NCBI GenBank assembly: GCA_963730165.1
Contig: CAVSQS010000003.1
Location: forward strand, 186,001 to 250,000
DNA: 64,000 bases
Source of the DNA: DASSQJ01 sp963730165
GTDB taxonomy: Bacteria; Actinomycetota; Actinomycetes; Actinomycetales; Dermatophilaceae
Direction of reading: 5' to 3'
Positions 26,697-34,898 of the stretch are shown in pieces. Under the pieces are notes generated by a model. The model was not told the DNA's origin and searched no databases. It saw only the letters and a list, made by a program, of their open reading frames with translations. Position 1 is the first letter of the stretch. Each line of letters begins with the position of its first letter. A program made the position numbers and the translations under genes.

Positions 26697-26702
26697 TAGC
26701 CT
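26697..26702 (+). promoter_or_regulatory. -10 hexamer TAGCCT, leaderless-type promoter of mreB
   Basis: TAGCCT is six bases before the ATG at 26709. The 220-base gap before it (26489-26708) shows no other convincing element; I see no gene in it. Confidence 0.55.
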
Positions 26703-26708
26703 CGGGGC

Positions 26709-27743
26709 ATGCGTCGGTGGTGGCTCGGCTGGCTGAGGGGTCGTGACCTCGCGATCGACCTCGGCACGGCCAACACCGTCGTCTACGAGCGCGGCCGAGG
26801 CGTGGTCCTCGACGAGCCCTCCGTCGTCGCGGTGCGCGCCGGCACCGGCCAGCTCGTCGCCGCCGGCTCGCGGGCGAAGGAGATGCTCGGGCGCACTCCG
26901 GAGTCGGTGCGCGCGGTCCGGCCGCTGCGCGACGGCGTCATCTCCGACGCCGACGTCACCGAGCGGATGATCCGCTGGTTCGTCGACCGGGTCTCGCCCT
27001 CGCGTGTGGTCCGGCCGCGCGTCGTCGTCTGCGTGCCCAGCGACATCACGAGCGTGGAGCGCCGGGCCCTCGAGGACGCCACCCTGCGCTCGGGCGCGCG
27101 CCGCGTCTACGTCATCGAGGAGACCATGGCCGCGGCGATCGGCGCGGGGCTGCCGGTGGAGGAGACCGAGGCCTCGATGGTCGTCGACGTCGGCGGCGGC
27201 ACGACCGACGTGGCGGTGCTCAGCCACGGGGGTGTCGTGACCTCGCGCACGGTCCGCATCGGTGGCGACGAGATCGACGAGGCGATCCTCGCGCACGTCA
27301 AGACCGAGTACGGCCTCCTCCTCGGTGAGAGCAGCGCCGAGCGGCTCAAGATCGGCGCCGGCTCCGCCTTTCCGCTCGCGGAGGAGCTCGCGGAGCGGGT
27401 GCGCGGACGTGACCTGGTCACCGGCCTGCCCAAGACGGTGACGATCGGCTCGGCCGAGCTCCGCCGGGCGATCGAGACCCCCGTGGCGAACATCGTCGAG
27501 CTCGTCCGGACGGTCCTCGACGTCTGCCCGCCCGAGCTCGCCGGTGACGTCGTCGACCGGGGAATCGCGCTGACCGGCGGCGGCGCGCTGCTGCGCGGCC
27601 TCGACGAGCGGCTCAGCCACGAGCTCGGGGTACCGGTCCGGGCGGCGGAGGAGCCGCTGCACGCCGTCGCCCGCGGTGCCGGACGTTGCGTCGAGGAGTT
27701 CGCCACCCTCTCGCGCGTCCTCGTCGACAACCGGCGGGCATGA
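26709..27743 (+). CDS. mreB: rod shape-determining protein MreB
   Basis: 344 residues, actin-like ATPase that polymerises under the membrane. Phosphate-1 motif D-L-A-I-D-L-G-T-A-N-T, phosphate-2 V-V-D-V-G-G-G-T-T-D-V-A, adenosine motif A-L-T-G-G-G-A-L-L-R-G, and the E-E-T-M-A-A-A-I-G-A-G-L segment are intact. The N-terminus is R-R-W-W-L-G-W-L, an amphipathic membrane-binding start. It heads mreB-mreC-mreD-mrdA, all overlapping, and so probably organises lateral peptidoglycan synthesis. Confidence 0.97.
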   Translation: MRRWWLGWLRGRDLAIDLGTANTVVYERGRGVVLDEPSVVAVRAGTGQLVAAGSRAKEMLGRTPESVRAVRPLRDGVISDADVTERMIRWFVDRVSPSRVVRPRVVVCVPSDITSVERRALEDATLRSGARRVYVIEETMAAAIGAGLPVEETEASMVVDVGGGTTDVAVLSHGGVVTSRTVRIGGDEIDEAILAHVKTEYGLLLGESSAERLKIGAGSAFPLAEELAERVRGRDLVTGLPKTVTIGSAELRRAIETPVANIVELVRTVLDVCPPELAGDVVDRGIALTGGGALLRGLDERLSHELGVPVRAAEEPLHAVARGAGRCVEEFATLSRVLVDNRRA

Positions 27744-28561
27744 CCCGGCGGCTCGTCCTCGGGGCGGTGGTCCTCACCGCCCTGGCCCTCCTGCTCGACC
27801 TCTCCGGTGTCGTCGACCTCACGCGGGTTCGTGGCACGGCGGCCGCCGCGCTCGGTCCGCTCGAGCGCGTCGTCGGACCGCGCGAGGACGAGGTCTCGCG
27901 GCTGCGGGCCGCGCAGACCCGGACCGAGGCCGAGCTGGCCGCCGCGAGGCGCCGCTTGTCGGAGTCCACCGCCGCGGCCGCCCTCCTCGCCGACTCCACG
28001 CTCGCCGGACGCCCGCTCGTCCTCGCCCGCGTCGTCGCCGTGGGGCCGTCGGGACCGTCCGGGCCCGAGCGCGTGACGATCGACGCCGGCTCACGCGACG
28101 GGGTCGAGGTCGACCGCACCGTCGTGGCGGCCGAAGGTCTCGTCGGCCGTGTCGTCAGCGTCGCGCCGTGGACGAGCGACGTTCTCCTCGTCGGAGCCCC
28201 GGACCTCGCGGTCGGCGTGCGCGTGGGTGCGCGCGGCGTCCTCGGCGAGGCCGCGGGCTCGGCGGCTCCGGGGACGGCGGCCCCCCGGCCGGGGAGCCTG
28301 TCCCTCGCCCTCGTCGAGCGAGGGACGATGTCGCGGGGAGACCTCGTCACGACCCTCGGCAGCATCGGCGGCCGGCCCTTCGTCGCCGGGGTCCGGGTGG
28401 GTCGGGTGCAGGCGGTCGAGCGCTCCGCGGGACGGCTCGTCGAGAGCGGTACGGTCACCCCGGCCGTCGATACGACATCGCTCGACGTCGTCGCCGTCGT
28501 CCTCGACCCGGCGCGCAGCGCCCCCCGTCCGGCCGTCACCCCGTCCGGTGATGCCGGATGA
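27740..28561 (+). CDS. mreC: rod shape-determining protein MreC
   Basis: 273 residues. ATG 27740 overlaps the mreB stop (ATGA). One N-terminal membrane segment (about 5-25), a coiled coil (about 45-75, rich in R, L, E), then the extracytoplasmic beta domain with V-T-I-D-A-G-S-R-D-G-V and G-L-V-G-R-V. MreC links MreB and MreD to the transpeptidase in the periplasm-equivalent space. The C-terminal 25 residues are a disordered Pro/Ala tail. Confidence 0.94.
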   Translation: MTRRLVLGAVVLTALALLLDLSGVVDLTRVRGTAAAALGPLERVVGPREDEVSRLRAAQTRTEAELAAARRRLSESTAAAALLADSTLAGRPLVLARVVAVGPSGPSGPERVTIDAGSRDGVEVDRTVVAAEGLVGRVVSVAPWTSDVLLVGAPDLAVGVRVGARGVLGEAAGSAAPGTAAPRPGSLSLALVERGTMSRGDLVTTLGSIGGRPFVAGVRVGRVQAVERSAGRLVESGTVTPAVDTTSLDVVAVVLDPARSAPRPAVTPSGDAG

Positions 28562-29046
28562 CGCGGCTGGCACCGCTCGTGCGCGCCGCCGCCCTCGTCG
28601 CCGCGGTCGTGCTCGTCGTCGCCCTCGCCGCCCGCCACGTCGCCCCCGTTCCCGACCTCGTGCTCGTCCTCGTCGTGGGATGGGCGCTGCTGCGCGGCCC
28701 GGTGGCCGGTGCGCTCGCGGGCCTCGCCGGTGGGTGGCTGCTCGACCTCGTTCCTCCGGGGTCGTCGGTCCTCGGCACACAGGCCCTCGTCTACGCCGCC
28801 GCCGGCCTGCTCGCCGGCCGCTTCCACGCCGAGGGGCCGGTCACCGCCGCCCGCGTCGCCGCGGTGGCCCTGGCGTCCTCCCTGGTCGTCGGGGGGGTCG
28901 GAGCGCTGCGCGCCCTGGTCGTCTCCGCGCCCGTGGACCTCGCTCTCGTCGGCCTGCGGTGCCTCGTCACCGCCACCCTCGCCGCGGTGCTCGTCCCGCT
29001 CGTCGTCCGGGCCGAGCGGGCCGTCCTCCGACGGCGGTTCGGATGA
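28558..29046 (+). CDS. mreD: rod shape-determining protein MreD
   Basis: 162 residues, four-base overlap with mreC. Four to five membrane segments across residues 8-150, with A-G-G-W-L-L-D-L-V-P-P-G-S-S-V-L-G, the conserved MreD turn. Integral membrane partner of MreC and PBP2. Identification rests on hydrophobic pattern, this motif and position. Confidence 0.92.
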   Translation: MTRLAPLVRAAALVAAVVLVVALAARHVAPVPDLVLVLVVGWALLRGPVAGALAGLAGGWLLDLVPPGSSVLGTQALVYAAAGLLAGRFHAEGPVTAARVAAVALASSLVVGGVGALRALVVSAPVDLALVGLRCLVTATLAAVLVPLVVRAERAVLRRRFG

Positions 29047-31043
29047 GACCGCCCACGGCCCACCACGGCCGGCTGCTCGCCCTCGCCCTCGTCGTCGCAC
29101 TGGCCTTCGCCGGCCTCCTCGGGCGACTCGGCCAGGTGCAGCTCGTCGGCGTCACGGACTTCGAGCCCGTGGCTGGTGCCCTCGACACCCGCACCATCAC
29201 CGTCCCGGCCCTGCGTGGGCGCATCCTCGACCGCCGGGGCCGACCACTCGCCGACAACCGCAGCGCGACGGTCGTCACGATCGAGCGTCGGGTGGTGGTC
29301 GACAGCCCGGACCGCGCCGCCGCGGAGGTGCGCGCGGTCGCCGAGGTGCTCGGCCTGCCCGCCGATGACCTCCTCGCCCGGACCTGGCTCTGCGGGGAGG
29401 ACGGTGCCCCCGCCGCGCCGGCCTGCTGGGCAGGCTCCCCTCAGGTCCCGGTGCCCCTCGCGGAGGACGTCGACCCGACGAAGGCCCTCACCCTGGTCGA
29501 GCAGCCCGACCGCTTCCCGGGCATCGCAGTGGGCTCGCGCCCGGTGCGGGTCTACCCCCGCCCGGAGGGTGCCGGCGCGGCCCACGTCATCGGTTACCTC
29601 GGCCAGGTGACCGAGGACGAGGTGGCCTCGTCCGCGACGCTCGTCGCCGACGACCTCGTCGGACGCGCCGGTCTGGAGCTGCAGTACGACGAGGTGCTCC
29701 GGGGGGCCCCGGGCCGGACGGTGGTGTCGGTCGACGCCCGCGGACTGGTCACCGGGGTCGTCAGCCGCACCGACGCGGTGCCGGGCCGCGACCTGGTCAC
29801 CTCCCTCGACGCCGGCGTCCAGGCGGCCGCCGAGAAGGCGCTCGTGACCCAGATGCGCCTCGCGCGGCGCACCAAGGAGAAGTGGCCGGCGGACTCCGGC
29901 GCCGTCGTCGTCCTCGATGCCCGCACGGGAGCAGTCCTCGCCCTCGCCAGCGCCCCCGGCTACGACCCGAACGTCTGGACGGGGGGCATCTCGGCCGAGG
30001 ACTACGCCGCCCTCACCGACCCCCGCGCGGGCACCCCGCTGCTCTCCCGGGCGACGGCTGTCGGGTTCGCCCCGGCGAGCACCCTCAAGCCCTCCTCGGT
30101 CGTCGGGGCGGTCCGGGCCGGGAACTCCGTCGAGGGCCGGTACGACTGCCCGGCCGTCACGATGGTCGGGGACCGCGCGTTCCACAACTACGAGACGAGC
30201 TCGCGAGGGCTGATCAGCCTGCGCCGGGCCGTCGAGATCTCGTGCGACACCGTGTTCTACCGGCTCGCCTACGACGCGTGGCGGGCCGGTGGCGGGGTCA
30301 CGGCGCGCACCCGCGCCCCCGACCCGTTCGCGGACGCGGCGAAGGGTTTCGGGCTCGGCCGGGCCACGGGCATCGACCTGCCCGGCGAGAACCCCGGACG
30401 CGTGCCCGACCGGGAGTGGAAGCGGCAGACCTGGGAGTCGACCCGCGACGCGCTGTGCTCCCGCGCGAAGCGGGGCTACCCCGAGGTCAAGGACAAGGAG
30501 CAGCGCACGTACCTCAGGGAGGTCGCGACGGAGAACTGCGCCTCCGGGTGGCAGCTTCGGGCGGGCGACGCCGCGAACTTCGCGATCGGCCAGGGCGACG
30601 TGCTCGCCACGCCCCTCCAGATGGCGGTGATGTACGCGGCGATCGGGAACGGCGGCACCGTGGTGACGCCCAGGGTCGGCGCCGAGGTCGTCGACCCGGC
30701 GTCGGGGGAGAAGGAGCCCCTTCCGGCGGGTCCGCGACGCAGGGCGCCCCTCGGCCCAGCCCTGGACCGCTACCTGCGGGGTGCGCTGCGGGGGGTCGTC
30801 ACCTCCGGCACCGGCGCGTCGGTCTTCCGCTCCATGCCGCGTGACTGGCCGGTGGCCGGCAAGACCGGGACCGGTGAGGCGGTCGGGAAGCGCGACACGT
30901 CGTGGTTCGTCTCCTACGCGCCCGCGGACCACCCGCAGTACGTCGTGGCGGTCGTCGTCGGCCAGGGCGGCCACGGCAGCGACAGCGCCGCCCCGGTCGC
31001 CAAGGCGGTCCACCTCGCCCTGCGCGACCTTCACGGAGCGTGA
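29043..31043 (+). CDS. mrdA: penicillin-binding protein 2 (class B transpeptidase)
   Basis: 666 residues, ATG overlapping mreD (ATGA). N-terminal membrane anchor (about 12-30), a pedestal with R-G-R-I-L-D-R-R-G, then the transpeptidase domain. The active-site motifs are S-T-L-K near residue 345, S-C-D near 400 and K-T-G-T-G-E near 606. An inserted stretch at about 470-500 has three Cys counting E-N-C-A-S-G-W. Cross-links peptidoglycan with MreCD. RodA, its usual glycosyltransferase partner, is not encoded next door: the next gene is convergent. Confidence 0.95.
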   Translation: MRPPTAHHGRLLALALVVALAFAGLLGRLGQVQLVGVTDFEPVAGALDTRTITVPALRGRILDRRGRPLADNRSATVVTIERRVVVDSPDRAAAEVRAVAEVLGLPADDLLARTWLCGEDGAPAAPACWAGSPQVPVPLAEDVDPTKALTLVEQPDRFPGIAVGSRPVRVYPRPEGAGAAHVIGYLGQVTEDEVASSATLVADDLVGRAGLELQYDEVLRGAPGRTVVSVDARGLVTGVVSRTDAVPGRDLVTSLDAGVQAAAEKALVTQMRLARRTKEKWPADSGAVVVLDARTGAVLALASAPGYDPNVWTGGISAEDYAALTDPRAGTPLLSRATAVGFAPASTLKPSSVVGAVRAGNSVEGRYDCPAVTMVGDRAFHNYETSSRGLISLRRAVEISCDTVFYRLAYDAWRAGGGVTARTRAPDPFADAAKGFGLGRATGIDLPGENPGRVPDREWKRQTWESTRDALCSRAKRGYPEVKDKEQRTYLREVATENCASGWQLRAGDAANFAIGQGDVLATPLQMAVMYAAIGNGGTVVTPRVGAEVVDPASGEKEPLPAGPRRRAPLGPALDRYLRGALRGVVTSGTGASVFRSMPRDWPVAGKTGTGEAVGKRDTSWFVSYAPADHPQYVVAVVVGQGGHGSDSAAPVAKAVHLALRDLHGA

Positions 31044-31051
31044 GGGCAGGG

Positions 31052-32458
31052 TCACCGACGCCGTGCACGGACCACCCGGGACTCGACACGCGCGGCGGGG
31101 TGGGGCTCGGCCCAGGGGCTGAGGGAGACCCAGCGCAGGTACAGGGTGGTCACCGCGAACCAGGTGACGACGACCGCGACGAAGGAACGCTGGGCGACGC
31201 CGATCTCCGCCTGCGGCGCGCCGAGGAAGACGACGAGGACCACGACGAAGACGGCCGTGAACATCCGCTGGATGCCGGCGAGGGGGCGCCACCGGGGGTC
31301 GCGCCGGTACGCCCCACCGAGCACGACGAGGATGCTGACGACGACGAGGAGCGAGAGCAACCCGCCGGTCTCGTGCACGACCTGGTGCCACCCGGGCTCG
31401 CCGGTCGTGGGGTCGGTCCACAGCAGCGAGGGGAACACCCCGCTCAGCACCGTCTCCACGCCGACCGCGACGAGGGCCCAGGACGCGTAGGCCCGGCTCC
31501 GGCTGGGCGCCAGGGAGCGGCGCAGGCCCAGGCCGAGGGCGATGTGGGCCGCCGCGAGGGCGAGGAACCCCGCGGTCAGCAGCAGCCCGCCCCGACCCAG
31601 GGCGTAGTCGCTGACGAAGTCGGCCGAGGTCGACAGGTCCGGCTCGAGGAGCGCCACGGTGAGCACCGTGACGGGGAAGGCGAGGGCGCCGACGAGCCCG
31701 ACGACGGCCAACGACCGTGTGCTCGCGGCGCGGACGCCGTCGGCGGCGCTGGCCGCCGGGTCCACGGGGTCGGCGGTGCGCCGACGCATCCACGAGCCGA
31801 GGACCGCGAACCACAGCAGCAGCACGACGAGGAACGCTCGCTGGGAGACCCCGACCACCTCTGCGGAGCTCGCGAGGACGAGGACGAGCAGGGCGGCGAT
31901 GGCGAGCCCGAAGAGGCCGGCGACCCCGGCCATGGGCTGCCACGGCGCCGAGCGGCGGAAGACGCCGCGCAGCACGAAGGCGGCGCTGATGGTCCCGAGG
32001 AAGGCCACGATGCCGGAGAGGTCGTGGAGCATGCTGTGCCAGGACGGGTCGGCTCCGGCGACGACGGACTCGATGGGGTCGGTGTCGAACACTGCGCCGG
32101 CCGCGTAGCCGCCCGCCGCGACCATCAGGAGGATCCACCCCCACCGGACCCGGCGACCCGGGGCGAAGGCCGCCCGGAGGCCGAGCCCGAGGCAGAGCAC
32201 GCCGGAGGCGAGGAGGAGGAACGCCGCCTTCATCAGCGGACCGCTCCCGGTGATCGAGTACTCGCTGACGAAGTGGTCGTGGGGCGTCATCCCGGGCTCG
32301 AGGTAGTGCAGGGCGACGACCGCGGCGCCGAAGAGCGCGGCTCCGGCGACACCGAGGCCGCCGAGCCAGCGCACGCGCGCGTCGAAGGCCCACGGTCGGT
32401 CGGCGGGCGGGATGCCCTGGGATGCGGTCGTGGCCGTCGTGGTCTGGGTGCTGGTCAT
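31052..32458 (-). CDS. DUF998 membrane protein, internally duplicated
   Basis: About 468 residues from ATG 32458. Two homologous halves (about 30-230 and 245-445), each with some six membrane segments. Each half repeats F-V-S-E/D-Y, then L-G-L-G-L-R, then W-H followed by a D/E-S/T-G-G/I turn, and a final S/A-Q-R-A/S-F. That pattern fits DUF998, whose usual unit is one half. The basic C-terminal tail ends in R-A-R-R-R. It follows a small membrane protein by 26 bases and is convergent with mrdA. Function unknown; no transport motif is seen. Confidence 0.85.
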   Translation of the reverse strand: MTSTQTTTATTASQGIPPADRPWAFDARVRWLGGLGVAGAALFGAAVVALHYLEPGMTPHDHFVSEYSITGSGPLMKAAFLLLASGVLCLGLGLRAAFAPGRRVRWGWILLMVAAGGYAAGAVFDTDPIESVVAGADPSWHSMLHDLSGIVAFLGTISAAFVLRGVFRRSAPWQPMAGVAGLFGLAIAALLVLVLASSAEVVGVSQRAFLVVLLLWFAVLGSWMRRRTADPVDPAASAADGVRAASTRSLAVVGLVGALAFPVTVLTVALLEPDLSTSADFVSDYALGRGGLLLTAGFLALAAAHIALGLGLRRSLAPSRSRAYASWALVAVGVETVLSGVFPSLLWTDPTTGEPGWHQVVHETGGLLSLLVVVSILVVLGGAYRRDPRWRPLAGIQRMFTAVFVVVLVVFLGAPQAEIGVAQRSFVAVVVTWFAVTTLYLRWVSLSPWAEPHPAARVESRVVRARRR

Positions 32459-32484
32459 CGTGTGAGCCTCCTCGGGCTGTCGTC

Positions 32485-32709
32485 CTACAGGCCGGGCCGC
32501 GGGCCCGGGGTCGGGGACGGGACGGGCGGCGCCGGTCCCTCGCGGACCGGGACGGACCCACCGGGCTGCGTGGGGTAGGGCCCGGTCGTGGCGCCCGACA
32601 GCCCGCCGACGTACCCCGCGAGGAGCGACACCAGGGCCGCCGCGACCACCGCGAGCGCCACGCGCTCCCGATGGCTCGGGGCGGCTGGGGCTTCGGTGAC
32701 GGTGGCCAT
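32485..32709 (-). CDS. small single-pass membrane protein
   Basis: 74 residues from ATG 32709, placed seven bases after a GGAGGT ribosome site. One hydrophobic segment (about 18-42) then a Pro/Gly-rich tail ending P-G-P-R-P-G-L. The stop is 26 bases before the DUF998 gene on the same strand, so the two are likely co-transcribed. No family recognised. The strong ribosome site and the membrane segment argue it is real. Confidence 0.6.
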   Translation of the reverse strand: MATVTEAPAAPSHRERVALAVVAAALVSLLAGYVGGLSGATTGPYPTQPGGSVPVREGPAPPVPSPTPGPRPGL

Positions 32710-32828
32710 CGCTGACACCTCCGGGGGACGTCGTCCGACCCCACGACGCTCCCGCAGGCCGTGCGCCCGGGGGAACCGTGCGAACCCCCTCGGGCCGGGG
32801 GTGTGCTGGCACGGTGGAGGAGGGTCGG

Positions 32829-33491
32829 TCAGCCGACCTCGCTGAGCCAGGTCACGACCGCGAGGACGCGCTTGTGGACCGACTCCTCCTCGGCGATCCC
32901 GAGCTTGGCGAAGATCGCGTTGATGTGCTTCTCGACCGAGCGCACCCCGATGCCGAGGTCCTGGGCGATGGCGGCGTTGTTCATCCCGCGGGCCATGTCC
33001 TCGAGCACGTCGCGCTCGCGGTCGGTGAGGGTCGCAACCGGTGAGGCCGGCTCGGCCCGGGCGGCGACGAGCCGCTCGACGACCTGGGGGTCGATGACGG
33101 AGCCGCCGCCGGCGACGGCGCGGACGGCGCCCGCGAGCTGCTCGACGTCGGACATCTTCTCCTTGAGCAGGTAGGCGCGGCGGGCCGAGCCTCCCTCCAG
33201 CAGGGCCAGGACGTACTCGGGCTCGTCGAACTGGCTGAGCACGACGACGCCTGTCTCCGGGTGCTCCTCGGCGACGTGCCCGGCGAGCCGGATGCCTTCG
33301 TCCCGCATCGTCGGCGGCATCCGGACGTCGGTGACGACGACGTCCGGTGTGGTCGACTCGACCGCGGCGAGCACGGCGTCGAGGTCGCCCCCGGTGCCGA
33401 CGACCTCGATGTCGTCCTGCGTCGCGAGGATCCGCTCGACGCCCTGGCGGACGAGGAAGTCGTCCTCCCCGACGACGACGCGCACGGTCAT
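32829..33491 (-). CDS. NarL/FixJ-family response regulator
   Basis: 220 residues from ATG 33491. Receiver with G-E-D-D near residue 8, phosphoacceptor Asp in V-V-V-T-D-V-R-M-P-P and Lys in L-L-K-E-K. LuxR-type HTH with L-T-D-R-E-R-D-V-L-E-D-M-A-R-G and V-R-S-V-E-K-H-I-N-A-I-F-A-K-L. It diverges from the two-kinase operon starting at 33579, the likely source of its phosphate. Confidence 0.92.
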   Translation of the reverse strand: MTVRVVVGEDDFLVRQGVERILATQDDIEVVGTGGDLDAVLAAVESTTPDVVVTDVRMPPTMRDEGIRLAGHVAEEHPETGVVVLSQFDEPEYVLALLEGGSARRAYLLKEKMSDVEQLAGAVRAVAGGGSVIDPQVVERLVAARAEPASPVATLTDRERDVLEDMARGMNNAAIAQDLGIGVRSVEKHINAIFAKLGIAEEESVHKRVLAVVTWLSEVG

Positions 33492-33566
33492 CGGCGCGGG
33501 CTCCGTGCTGGCACGGTCGGGCCTTCGGCGGACGGCACGGTGGACCGGTCGCGGCGACGGCGCGAG

Positions 33567-33572
33567 GATGTT
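33567..33572 (+). promoter_or_regulatory. -10-like hexamer GATGTT before the histidine kinase gene
   Basis: GATGTT is six bases before the ATG at 33579, in the 87-base divergent gap with the response regulator gene. Confidence 0.4.
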
Positions 33573-33578
33573 GGCCTC

Positions 33579-34898
33579 ATGGTCTCGCTGAGTCTACGCA
33601 CGACGGACCGGCCGGCCGGTGGGCTACGACCCACCTCGGGCGGCCGGGTCGTGGTCCTGCTCGCCACCGTCGCCGCCGCGTGGATCGTGCTCGCGGTCAT
33701 CGTCCTCGGCGGTCGGGCCGTGCTCGGACCCGGTGCGTCGACGACGGGGCTCGTCGTCGCCGCGGCGGTGCTCTCGGTCCTCGTCCTCGAGCCCGTCCGC
33801 CGCCGCGCCGAGACCCTGGTGGCGGGACGGGCGGAACCCGACCCCTGGACCGTCGTCGACGGGCTCGCCGCCGAGCTGCAGGGTGGGCTCGATCCCGAGC
33901 GAACCCTGCAGCGCGTCGCCGAGGTGGTCGCCGAGGGGACGGGGGCCGAGCACGTCACGGTCCGCGTCGACGCCGGTGACGGGTTGGGTGTGGACGAGGC
34001 CCTCGTCGTCGAGCGCGGTGCCGGGACGGCCGTCGGACCGGTCGCCCTCGAGGTGCCGCTGCGCTCCCAGTCCGCCGTCGTGGGCTCGGTGACGCTCCGC
34101 CTTCCCGAGGGAACCGGCCTCCGCCCGGCGGAGGAGCGGCTCGTGCGCGACATCGCCGCCGGAGCCGGTCCGGTGGCCGGCGCGGTGCGGCTGCGGGCCG
34201 GCCTGCGCCGCCGGGTCGACCTGGCCCGGGCCCGGCAGGAAGAGCTGCGGCGGTCCCGGGCCCGCGTCGTCGCGGCGCACGCCGCCGAGCGCCGCCGCGT
34301 GGCGGCCGACATCCACGACTCGTGCCAGCAGCGGGCAGCGGTCCTCGCGGGCAAGCTCGGCCTCGCCGTCGCCCTCGCCGGCGGGCGCGGGACGGACGAG
34401 GACCTGCGCGCGCTCGACGCGGAGGTCCGGGAGGACGTCGGCCGGCTCGCGACATCGCTCGACAACGTCACCTCGGACCCGGGAGAGTGGCTGACCGCGG
34501 CCGGAGGGCTCGCCGCGGCCTTGCGCGAGGACGTCGCGGGGCTCGGTGCGCAGGTCCTCGTCGACGACGACGGCCGACGCGCGGACCCCGCCGCAGAGGC
34601 GGCGGCCTACCACGCGTGCCTCGAGGCAGTCCAGAACGCCATCCGGCACGGAGCGGCGGCGACGGTCCGGGTGGTGCTGCGGCTCGATGAGGAGGTCCTG
34701 TCCTTCTCCGTCGCCGACGACGGCACCGGCCTCGACGCCACCGCCGCTGCCAGCGGGTCGGGACCATCGAGCGGGTCGGGCCTGCCAGGGATGCGCGCGC
34801 GGGTCGAGCGGCTCGGAGGCGCCCTCGCGGTCCGCAGCGGGCCGTCCGGGACGACGGTGACGGGGAGCGTGCCGGCGGTGGCGGGGGAGTCGTCATGA
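33579..34898 (+). CDS. NarL-type sensor histidine kinase
   Basis: 439 residues. Two membrane segments (about 25-70), a GAF-like middle (about 85-195), then HisKA_3 with A-E-R-R-R-V-A-A-D-I-H-D-S-C-Q-Q-R carrying the phosphoacceptor His, and HATPase_c with E-A-V-Q-N-A-I-R-H-G, D-D-G-T-G-L and G-S-G-L-P-G-M-R-A-R-V. All catalytic boxes are intact. Its stop overlaps the next, degenerate kinase gene by four bases, so the two proteins are made together. Confidence 0.92.
   Translation: MVSLSLRTTDRPAGGLRPTSGGRVVVLLATVAAAWIVLAVIVLGGRAVLGPGASTTGLVVAAAVLSVLVLEPVRRRAETLVAGRAEPDPWTVVDGLAAELQGGLDPERTLQRVAEVVAEGTGAEHVTVRVDAGDGLGVDEALVVERGAGTAVGPVALEVPLRSQSAVVGSVTLRLPEGTGLRPAEERLVRDIAAGAGPVAGAVRLRAGLRRRVDLARARQEELRRSRARVVAAHAAERRRVAADIHDSCQQRAAVLAGKLGLAVALAGGRGTDEDLRALDAEVREDVGRLATSLDNVTSDPGEWLTAAGGLAAALREDVAGLGAQVLVDDDGRRADPAAEAAAYHACLEAVQNAIRHGAAATVRVVLRLDEEVLSFSVADDGTGLDATAAASGSGPSSGSGLPGMRARVERLGGALAVRSGPSGTTVTGSVPAVAGESS

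Noticed and set aside
28791..32744. A very long minus-strand open frame across mreD, mrdA and into DUF998
   Set aside because: Mirror frame of real plus-strand genes at high GC; no ribosome site and no protein family resemblance. The real minus-strand gene here is 31052-32458.
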